Shown here: piece after piece, positions 6,508-12,961 of the stretch
Layout: each line of letters begins with the position of its first letter
Position numbering within the stretch: position 1 is the stretch's first letter
Origin: an uncultured Oxalobacteraceae bacterium
GTDB taxonomy: Bacteria; Pseudomonadota; Gammaproteobacteria; Burkholderiales; Burkholderiaceae_D
Direction of reading: 5' to 3'
NCBI GenBank assembly: GCA_937996605.1
Contig: CALKVB010000140.1
Location: forward strand, 1 to 12,961
Length of the DNA stretch: 12,961 nt
The notes under the pieces: generated by a model
Told to the model about the DNA's origin: nothing
The model's database searches: none
Seen by the model: the letters and a program-made list of their open reading frames with translations, nothing else
Position numbers and translations under genes: made by a program

Positions 6508-7644
6508 ATGAATATGAATAAGAAAACGTGGATAGTCAGTGCGGGCCTCATGGCTATGCAATTGGCTTTTGCAGGTAGTGTTTGGGCGCAAAAGGCAGAA
6601 ACCAAAGATGCGGCGATTCCACCGGCTGTACAGGCGACCCTGAATCAAATTTCAGCGCAGTCTATGCGTGGCCATATGGGGTTTTTGGCCTCAGATTTGC
6701 TCGAAGGTCGCAATACGCCATCACGCGGCTTAGATTTGGCGGCTGAATACATCGCTGCGCAATTTAAGGTTGCTGGCCTCGAGCCTGCTGGCGACAATGG
6801 ATATTTTCAAATGGCCGATTGGGATGAGTTGGCGAAAAATCTGCCTCGTCGTCCAGGAACGCCACCACCACCTGCAAAAGCAGAAGGCGTACCGCATGAT
6901 ATGGTAAAAAATGTGGTCGGTGTTTTACGCGGCTCAGATCCTGTCTTGAAAGATACTTATGTACTGGTGACGGCTCACTACGATCATATCGGTATGAAAC
7001 CAAGCGGTGATGGAGATCGTATTTTTAATGGCGCTAACGATGATGCCAGTGGTACGGTTTCCGTCATCGAATTAGCAAAAGCTTTCGCAAGTATGAAAGA
7101 GCGTCCAAAACGTTCGATAGTCTTCATGACTTTCTTTGGCGAGGAAAAAGGCTTGGTGGGTTCTCGTTATTACGGCGCGCATCCTATTTTCCCAATTGAA
7201 AAAACGGTCGCTGGTATCAACATTGAACAAGTAGGACGTACCGACGATTCAGAAGGGCCACAAGTGGCATCGGTAGGTGTTACAGGTTTCGATTTTTCTG
7301 AAGTTGGTGCCATCATCAAAGCGGCTGGTGTGAAAACCGGTATCAATGTGTGGAAACATCCAGTGAATAGCGACCGTTATTTTGGGCAAAGTGATAACCA
7401 AGCTTTAGCAGATCAAGGCATTCCAGCACACACCATCAGTGTGGCCTACGGTTTTCCTGACTACCATGGCGTAGGAGATGAAGCCAATAAGATTGACTAC
7501 GAGAATATGGCAAAAGTTGATCGTGCAGTGGCGTTGGCAGTAGCAACAATTGCGAACGATAGCAATACACCAAAATGGGATGCTGCAAATCCGAAAGCTG
7601 CCAAGTATTTGAAAGCGTGGAAAGAGCGCCAAGGCGTGCAATAA
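6508..7644 (+). CDS. Secreted M28 family zinc aminopeptidase
   Basis: This 378-residue exported metallopeptidase has a signal peptide (MNMNKK, hydrophobic at 8-22, likely cleavage after VWA at 25-27). An N-terminal segment at 40-110 contains MGFLASDLLEGRNTPSRG, typical of this M28 branch. The catalytic domain starts near 130. Visible metal and catalytic residues are H157 and D159 in TAHYDH, the bridging D178 in NGANDDASG, E212 (base) and E213 (ligand) in GEEKG, E240 in NIEQVGR, and H320 in PDYHGVGD. All five ligand positions are therefore filled, with Glu rather than Asp at 240, which the family tolerates. It probably trims amino-terminal residues from peptides outside the cytoplasm. The start at 6508 is supported by AGGG 7 bases upstream. 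It is transcribed alone: a terminator follows, and an M14 peptidase of the same orientation comes next. Confidence 0.92.
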   Translation: MNMNKKTWIVSAGLMAMQLAFAGSVWAQKAETKDAAIPPAVQATLNQISAQSMRGHMGFLASDLLEGRNTPSRGLDLAAEYIAAQFKVAGLEPAGDNGYFQMADWDELAKNLPRRPGTPPPPAKAEGVPHDMVKNVVGVLRGSDPVLKDTYVLVTAHYDHIGMKPSGDGDRIFNGANDDASGTVSVIELAKAFASMKERPKRSIVFMTFFGEEKGLVGSRYYGAHPIFPIEKTVAGINIEQVGRTDDSEGPQVASVGVTGFDFSEVGAIIKAAGVKTGINVWKHPVNSDRYFGQSDNQALADQGIPAHTISVAYGFPDYHGVGDEANKIDYENMAKVDRAVALAVATIANDSNTPKWDAANPKAAKYLKAWKERQGVQ

Positions 7645-7659
7645 GATGTGGAAGTAGTG

Positions 7660-7692
7660 AAAGGCGCAGATATTTTCTGCGCCTTTTTCTTT
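7660..7692 (+). terminator. Rho-independent terminator after the M28 peptidase gene
   Basis: A perfect 10-bp stem, AAAGGCGCAG (7660-7669) with CTGCGCCTTT (7677-7686), encloses the loop ATATTTT. The T-rich tail TTCTTT follows. It starts 16 bases after the stop codon and separates the two peptidase genes. Confidence 0.9.
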
Positions 7693-7795
7693 GAGTTTTT
7701 GATGATCAGTGTGATTTGTGAGAGGTGATTCTTATTCGATAAAGTGGAATCATCGATGTGCAATCATAGAAGTAGAATCGCCAAAGTGGAATGCC

Positions 7796-9499
7796 ATGAT
7801 AAATTTGAATTCGCCAAGTAAAAAATTAAGCCTCATCAGCTATAGCATAGTCGCTGTAGTATGCGTTTTGCAGCAGGCACCCATTCATGCCGCTGACAAG
7901 ACATCGTGGCCGCAGACACGTTTTGAACAGAATAATTATCAGACGACAAGCACCGTTGCCGATGTGGATATTTTCATGTCGGCCTTGATGAAAAAAGACA
8001 AGTCTTTACAAGTTTATTTGCCGAAGAATGCACCGCGTACCACAGAGACTGGTCAGCCATTGAATGCTTGGCGTTTGGCATCGACAGGCAAAGATCCTTT
8101 GCGTGTGTACATCAATGCAGGGATACATGCGGGTGAGGTCGAAGGTAAAGATGCAATGCAGTTGATTATGCGTGAGCTGGTGCAGGGTAAATATCCAGAC
8201 ATTCGCCAAGCAATTGAAATCGTGACATTGCCCACCTATAACGCTGACGGTGCTGATGCACAAGATCCAGCCAATCGTCGTTATCAGCCAAACCCTGAGG
8301 GCGGGGTAGGGCCACGTGAGAATGCATTGGGGATCGATCTCAACCGTGACATGATGAAGGCTGCAGCAGCGAATACGCGTTGGATGCTAGCCATGTATCA
8401 AGATTTTCAACCTGCCGCGGTATTTGATTTGCACACGACTAATGGCAGTTATCATGGTTTTCATATTACTTACGAACCCGCATGGGCGACGGGTGGCGAT
8501 GCCGATTTGCAGAGCCTCAATCGTACCATGCTGACCGATGTGCGAGCGACCATGGCGGGACGTGGCATGCCAACCTACGACTACGGTAATTTTCGCTTCA
8601 ACAAAGATAAACAGATTGATGGCTGGGAATCCGCATTTTCCACGCCTAATTTGGTCAGTAATTATCCGACCTTGCAATATGCATTAGGTGTCTTGGTCGA
8701 GACCTATGTGTATCGTAGTTATCCGCAACGAATCGAAGACAATCGTTTGTATGTCGTTGAATTGTTGCGTTGGTTAGCCGCGCACAAAGACGCAGTCAAG
8801 AAAGAGCAAGCGGCTGCACGTGAGCGTTGGGCAGAACAATGGAAAATGCAAAACGCACGCCTGCCTTTACGCACAGAAATGACACTGGCAGAAAACTACC
8901 AATTTGAAGTCGTCGATCCGATTAAAGACAGCAATGGTCAAATTATTGGTGAAAAATCAAGAACCAAATTGGACTTGCCTGCCTATGTGGCATTTAAGGC
9001 TGTTGATGAAATCGCGATACCGCAAGGCTATCTGGTTGATCCAGCCTACGCCGAAAAGTTGCGTCCGATTCTTGAAGCTCATGGTTTAAAAGTATATCCA
9101 GGTACTGCAAGGCCAAAGGGACAAAACTTGATGTATTTTCATGAGTCCGAACGACAAGTCGCGAAAGATACTTTTCAAGGTATATTTACCGTACAGATAA
9201 AAGGGGCGTGGAAAGAGCAGTTGCCTGAGAAGCGAGCAGGCTACACTTGGACCAAAGACACTTTAGACCGTGCCTTGTATGTGCCCTTGAATCAGCCTTT
9301 AGGGCGTTTGGGATTTTATTTGCTTGATCCACGAAGTGCAGATGGCTTGGTGTATTGGGGTTATTTGCATGCCTACTACGCGCGCGGTAAAGGTATGTGG
9401 GGAGAACCCCCACGTCAACCTATACTCGCTATCGGAGGCATGGCGAGCGGTGCCGAGAGGGCAGCAGAAAGCCGTAAGCCTGAACGTGTGCAAGAATAA
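7796..9499 (+). CDS. Secreted M14 family zinc carboxypeptidase-like protein
   Basis: This 567-residue exported metallopeptidase has a signal peptide (SPSKK then hydrophobic 11-28, likely cleavage after IHA at about 32). The M14 domain spans about 50-340. Its zinc motif is H111-A-G-E114 in NAGIHAGEVEGKDA, with the third ligand H213 in FDLHTTNGS. The substrate-carboxylate pair is N183-R184 in GIDLNRD, and the catalytic Glu is E302 in GVLVETYVYRSYP. The key residues of an active carboxypeptidase are thus present. Residues from about 380 to the end form an extra, probably beta-rich, C-terminal region that includes QPLGRLGFYLLDPRSADGLV, seen in this bacterial subfamily. An in-frame GTG at 7718 would place 26 polar residues before the signal, so the ATG at 7796, with a GTGGA site before it, is preferred. 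It is converged upon by the phosphotransferase gene, which ends 55 bases away. Confidence 0.9.
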   Translation: MINLNSPSKKLSLISYSIVAVVCVLQQAPIHAADKTSWPQTRFEQNNYQTTSTVADVDIFMSALMKKDKSLQVYLPKNAPRTTETGQPLNAWRLASTGKDPLRVYINAGIHAGEVEGKDAMQLIMRELVQGKYPDIRQAIEIVTLPTYNADGADAQDPANRRYQPNPEGGVGPRENALGIDLNRDMMKAAAANTRWMLAMYQDFQPAAVFDLHTTNGSYHGFHITYEPAWATGGDADLQSLNRTMLTDVRATMAGRGMPTYDYGNFRFNKDKQIDGWESAFSTPNLVSNYPTLQYALGVLVETYVYRSYPQRIEDNRLYVVELLRWLAAHKDAVKKEQAAARERWAEQWKMQNARLPLRTEMTLAENYQFEVVDPIKDSNGQIIGEKSRTKLDLPAYVAFKAVDEIAIPQGYLVDPAYAEKLRPILEAHGLKVYPGTARPKGQNLMYFHESERQVAKDTFQGIFTVQIKGAWKEQLPEKRAGYTWTKDTLDRALYVPLNQPLGRLGFYLLDPRSADGLVYWGYLHAYYARGKGMWGEPPRQPILAIGGMASGAERAAESRKPERVQE

Positions 9500-9554
9500 A
9501 ATGCGGTGAATTGTTTTTGTGTGACCAAGAAAATGTCTGCTTGTTGATGGCCGC

Positions 9555-12224
9555 CTAAGGCGTATTTTGTGACCTGCCTTGCGACGTATCTTGTGCTTCC
9601 ATGATCCGAATCAGACAAGAACGCGCGCCATCGATACGCAGCAGATCGCCATTATTGAGCTCGGTTAGTATTCCAGGAATATTCACAATAGTGGGAATCC
9701 CCAACTCGCGCGCCACAATGGCACTATGGGATAGATATCCGCCTGTTTCAACGACGACGCCACCAGCCTTCAAAAATAATCCTAACCAGCTTGGATCGGT
9801 TGAGGCGGCTATCATGATTTCGCCTTGCTGTAAGTCATTTATCTGTGAGGGATGATGAATTTTTCTAGCATGGCCTTCGTAACTGGTCATGCTAATAGCG
9901 ATACCCTCCCATATTTTCCCGTCTTTTCCCAAGGTTTTTTCACGCGCATTGTTGCTGGTGTTGGTGGCTGAGACTTGACTAGTTGCCGTTGCAGCTCCTC
10001 CCTCATACACCAAATCAGGTCCTGGATGCTGTTGCCATTGTTGGATGAGATTGAGTCGGTCTAGGATGCGCTTTTGAATTGCGACAGCAGAAAGACTACC
10101 CTCTATTGCGGCGCGCATCTCATTTGGACTCAAATGAAAAATCTGTGTTGCTTCTTGTAAGATCTGACGTTGTTGGAATCGTCGCCCCAACTCCAAAGTG
10201 AGACTCCGACAACGTTCAAGTACTTTCGCAAAACTACTGCGCGCTAATTCACGTTGGTTACATTCGAGTTTGGCTTGCTTTTGCAATAGCTTGATTAGGA
10301 TTCTTTGCCCGAGAGGGAGGTGTTCTTTGATTAGTTGCTTGGCCCAAGCTTGTTGTTCTGCTTGTCGCTCACGCAGCAGTTGAGCGTCGGTATCGCCAAG
10401 GTTCAGCAGCGTTTGATGTAGCTCTTCTGGGGCCTCGCGCCAACTCGGGCGTGAGACGTAAGATTCATAGTTGCCGCGATGACCAAATAATTGCATGAAT
10501 CGACGATAGGCTTGGGCGAAAGCGCGGTTATCGTCTGCCTCAAAGATCTCGCTTAGATTTTGTTTCAATTGCAGTTGTTGTTGGGCTTCGCTATCGGTAG
10601 CAGCAAGTTCGGCCAATGACATCATATCGTAGGCTTGTTTGGCGCTAATACTCTCTTCGCCCTCGGTCATCAGCGCGGCCACAATAGCATCCATATGCTG
10701 CCGTTGTTCTGCTGGTAGTGCGAGCAAAAGTCGTTTACGTAATTCCATCAAACTACCGCTCGCACCTTGCATCATGCACATGCCAGATCGATCGGTGTAG
10801 CTGTGATGAGCTCGATCAATAAGCTCTGCAAACAAGGCAGTTTCGCTAAGGCTTGCTAAGTTTTGCGAATGCCACTTCGGCGCTTCGAGGTCGATCGCTG
10901 CAACCTCAATTAAGCCTTTCTTTCTGGCGCGGTTATACAATGCCAAAGCCTTGGCCATATTGATGCTAACACCCAGGCGCTCGCGCCAATTTTGGGGAGG
11001 GGCTTGAATACATGCTTGATGGCCACCGATAATGAAATTGACTTCTTGTGGTGCGATGCCAAATCCTTCATAGATTTCCCATTGAATCAAGCTGGCATTG
11101 AGGTAAGCGTGTCCCTGAAAAAAAGCAATCCTTTGTGCACCCTCGAGTAGTTGATGCCCCACCACATGATGAGGTACGCTTAGCATATGATTGACTGCAG
11201 CTTGCATTACCGTGGTTTCGCTGACGGTCACGGGGTAGGGTAAGATTTCGCGGGTGTTGCCGCGAGTCCAAATAAAACCTTGATCTTGAATTGGTGAATA
11301 CGAATAGCAAGGTTTGCTCGTAATAGGGCGCGCTTGTACCAGCGTAAATTGTTGGCCATCAAACACCCATTCGATATCCAGCCATGGCTCGCTGTAATTG
11401 AATGCATAAGCGGCATCGATGGCAATCTGCGCTAATTCTATCGCTTGCGCATCGCTCAGACAGCTCTTCTGTTGTTGACTGGTTTGTAGTCTAGACGCGC
11501 GTCGAGAAATCACTCGCCAGTTTGTGCAACCCCAGTTTCTTTGTATGGTGATATCTTCACCATCGGTTTCGCCTGCGACTAGACGATCTGCAAGACCTTT
11601 GGTAGCACTAATTACGATTTGATCTTCACGACCACTCTTGGGGTGACGGGTAAAAATGATGCCGGCACTCTGTGCGCGGAGCATAGGCATTAAGATCACT
11701 GCCATAGCCGCGCTATTGTGAGCGATGTTGAGGTGTTGACGATAAGCGCAGGCTTGTACTGTCCAGACTGAGGTGATTACCTGCAAAATTGCGCTGCTAA
11801 TCTGTTCGACACCTACAGCGTTAAGGACACTGTCATGAATACCAGCGAACGAGGCTTGCTTAGAGTCTTCGCCTGGCGCTGATGAGCGAACCGCCAAGGC
11901 AGTGTTTAGCCAAGCATGCTGTTGGAGCAGCGTACCGATCAATTGATGCAATGTTTCCGTATTGGCTTGATCGATCATGGCCGAACGTAAGGCGGGTAGT
12001 GCATCCCATCGTTGCTCTTGAGCGGCATCAATTGCTGCTTGCCATAGCCCATCAGGAATAAGCTGTCGGCAATCGAAAGTTGGTATCACTATACCTTTTG
12101 CGCTCGGACAACCGTAACGTGCTAATGCAGCCAATTGTGCAGCTTTGCCGCCAACTTCACTGATACCACGTTCCCACGCCAGTGGCCATTCATAGTGGTT
12201 GATAGTTGATTGTGTACCAGTCAT
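9555..12224 (-). CDS. PEP/pyruvate-binding domain protein, rifampin phosphotransferase-like architecture
   Basis: This 889-residue protein has three parts. At 1-305 is an ATP-grasp (PPDK_N) domain with VGGKAAQL at 24-31 (K27), AVRSSAPGEDSKQASFAG at 111-128 (R113, E119) and LDIEWVFDG with LVQARPIT at 282-302 (E285, Q297, R299). At about 310-770 is a mostly helical central domain opening with WTRGNTREILPYPVT. At about 775-880 is a swivelling phosphohistidine domain with H833 in GGYLSHSAIVARELGIP. The PEP-binding TIM barrel that ends true PEP synthase or PPDK is absent, and the His domain is C-terminal. That is the order of rifampin phosphotransferase, in which ATP yields AMP, phosphate and a phosphorylated substrate. 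The catalytic residues look intact, but the acceptor bound by the central domain cannot be read from sequence. It overlaps the TetR gene by 4 bases (ATGA), so it is translationally coupled and probably under that repressor. Confidence 0.82.
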   Translation of the reverse strand: MTGTQSTINHYEWPLAWERGISEVGGKAAQLAALARYGCPSAKGIVIPTFDCRQLIPDGLWQAAIDAAQEQRWDALPALRSAMIDQANTETLHQLIGTLLQQHAWLNTALAVRSSAPGEDSKQASFAGIHDSVLNAVGVEQISSAILQVITSVWTVQACAYRQHLNIAHNSAAMAVILMPMLRAQSAGIIFTRHPKSGREDQIVISATKGLADRLVAGETDGEDITIQRNWGCTNWRVISRRASRLQTSQQQKSCLSDAQAIELAQIAIDAAYAFNYSEPWLDIEWVFDGQQFTLVQARPITSKPCYSYSPIQDQGFIWTRGNTREILPYPVTVSETTVMQAAVNHMLSVPHHVVGHQLLEGAQRIAFFQGHAYLNASLIQWEIYEGFGIAPQEVNFIIGGHQACIQAPPQNWRERLGVSINMAKALALYNRARKKGLIEVAAIDLEAPKWHSQNLASLSETALFAELIDRAHHSYTDRSGMCMMQGASGSLMELRKRLLLALPAEQRQHMDAIVAALMTEGEESISAKQAYDMMSLAELAATDSEAQQQLQLKQNLSEIFEADDNRAFAQAYRRFMQLFGHRGNYESYVSRPSWREAPEELHQTLLNLGDTDAQLLRERQAEQQAWAKQLIKEHLPLGQRILIKLLQKQAKLECNQRELARSSFAKVLERCRSLTLELGRRFQQRQILQEATQIFHLSPNEMRAAIEGSLSAVAIQKRILDRLNLIQQWQQHPGPDLVYEGGAATATSQVSATNTSNNAREKTLGKDGKIWEGIAISMTSYEGHARKIHHPSQINDLQQGEIMIAASTDPSWLGLFLKAGGVVVETGGYLSHSAIVARELGIPTIVNIPGILTELNNGDLLRIDGARSCLIRIMEAQDTSQGRSQNTP

Positions 12225-12919
12225 GTTTTTGCTACGCCTATATTGTTTGCCGCAGCTCCTTGGAAAAAGAGATCAAGCATGCGTTGATGTAAGTCTTGTA
12301 GTTGACAATTGGGTTGCGCTAGCCATTGAAATAAATCAGCAGATCGCAGGAAATTTAAGTAGTTCGCTAAGCTCTCAACGCTTAAATCGGCCCGTAGTTC
12401 TTGGCTTTGCTGGGCCTGTTGTAATAAGACTGTGAGCGCTTGATAGAACAAGCTTTTTTTATTCGATGCTTGTGTTACGTCGAGCTTTTGCATACGGTAT
12501 TGCAAGAGCGGCGTCATATACATTTTGCGTTTCTCAAGATATTCCGCTTCTATTTTGAATAGGTAATCAAGTCGTGCCCTCAGACTTGGCAATTGCATGA
12601 TTTCAATTTGGATTTTGTCTTTCTGGTCAGCCATTTCTTCCCGCAGTTGGAAGTCGAGTAGGGCTTCTTTACTCGGAAAGTATTTATAGAGTGTTGCTTT
12701 GGCCACATCGGCGGCATCAGCAATTGACTCCATCGTCACCTTAGAAAAACCGTCTTGTTCAAACATCTGCCACGCGGTATTTGCCATATGACGTAAGGCG
12801 ATTGTTTGTTTGCGCTGTCTTCGATCTTCTTTGCGAAGCTCGCGATCTCGGGGGCGATCCTGGTCTTTAGCTTGCGTAGATGCCGTCGAATTTTCTGGAA
12901 TTTGCTTTGATTGACTCAT
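12221..12919 (-). CDS. TetR family transcriptional regulator
   Basis: This 232-residue regulator has a long basic N-terminal tail (residues 1-44, rich in Arg, Lys, Asp and Gln). A TetR_N helix-turn-helix domain at about 45-92 reads NTAWQMFEQDGFSKVTMESIADAADVAKATLYKYFPSKEALL, with the recognition helix around VAKATLYKYF. The remaining 140 residues form the variable ligand-binding and dimerisation domain. No ligand family can be named, and it lacks the specific signature of the TetR drug-pump regulators. The start at 12919 is preceded by AGGGA with a 3-base gap. A later Met at residue 45 would begin directly at the DNA-binding domain but has no better site. The stop codon overlaps the start of the phosphotransferase-like gene (ATGA). 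The likely role is ligand-responsive repression of its own two-gene operon. Confidence 0.92.
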   Translation of the reverse strand: MSQSKQIPENSTASTQAKDQDRPRDRELRKEDRRQRKQTIALRHMANTAWQMFEQDGFSKVTMESIADAADVAKATLYKYFPSKEALLDFQLREEMADQKDKIQIEIMQLPSLRARLDYLFKIEAEYLEKRKMYMTPLLQYRMQKLDVTQASNKKSLFYQALTVLLQQAQQSQELRADLSVESLANYLNFLRSADLFQWLAQPNCQLQDLHQRMLDLFFQGAAANNIGVAKT

Positions 12920-12938
12920 ATTTCCCTACACACATCGG

Positions 12939-12959
12939 GTATTTTTTATAAAAACATAC
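12939..12959. promoter_or_regulatory. Candidate TetR operator overlapping the operon -10 box
   Basis: This is an imperfect 21-bp palindrome, GTAT-n-TTTT-nnn-AAAA-n-ATAC, with 8 of 8 paired arm positions complementary when the n positions are ignored. It contains TATAAA on the minus strand (12950-12945), a plausible -10 box, about 25 bases before the TetR ATG. The expected -35 lies beyond the window. Position and symmetry suit autorepression. The high A+T content makes chance symmetry possible. Confidence 0.45.
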
Positions 12960-12961
12960 GT

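Noticed and set aside
7718..7795. GTG start at 7718 for the M14 peptidase
   Set aside because: It adds 26 polar residues before the signal peptide. The ATG at 7796 has its own ribosome site.
9552..9562. CGCC-TAA-GGCG hairpin at the stop of the phosphotransferase-like gene as terminator for the convergent genes
   Set aside because: The stem is only 4 bp with a 3-base loop, overlaps the coding end, and is followed only by TATTTT. It is not strong enough to support.
9555..12224. True phosphoenolpyruvate synthase (ppsA)
   Set aside because: The His domain lies at the C-terminus and the PEP-binding TIM barrel is missing. A long central domain occupies 310-770 instead.

Overview
The window reads as a chromosomal segment of a betaproteobacterium, most likely order Burkholderiales and plausibly family Oxalobacteraceae (Undibacterium- or Herminiimonas-like). 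The basis is the hda / PerM-type permease / purM cluster, the Burkholderiales-like PurM sequence and TAAAAT-type -10 boxes. This placement is inference from family resemblance, not a database match. No rRNA, tRNA, CRISPR array, insertion sequence or phage gene was seen. Ten genes cover almost everything, and no gene-free stretch exceeds about 230 bases.

Left part (1-2656): the 5' end of hda, cut by the window edge, lies just downstream of a PerM/AI-2E-family membrane protein on the minus strand. Both are divergent from purM, a purine biosynthesis gene on the plus strand. The 214-base divergent spacer carries two inverted copies of the 11-mer TAAAATAGCGG, which look like two promoters facing each other. 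purM ends in a short triplicated 11-bp repeat and then a strong bidirectional terminator.

Middle part (2689-6409): two minus-strand envelope genes follow, a secreted TlpA-like redoxin with a CSVC motif and an S41 (C-terminal-processing-type) protease lipoprotein. Divergent from them, tag (3-methyladenine DNA glycosylase I) and a spermidine-synthase-like methyltransferase-fold gene form a tight plus-strand pair with a 4-base gap.

Right part (6508-12961): two exported zinc peptidases of different families, M28 and M14, lie in tandem on the plus strand, separated by an intrinsic terminator. Convergent with them is a two-gene operon in which a TetR-family repressor overlaps (ATGA) an 889-residue ATP-grasp / central domain / swivelling-His-domain protein. 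That protein has the domain order of rifampin phosphotransferase rather than of true PEP synthase. A 21-bp imperfect palindrome over the candidate -10 box of the TetR gene is a likely autoregulatory operator. This repressor-phosphotransferase unit is the least explained and most interesting system here. The rest is ordinary housekeeping and envelope or degradative content.
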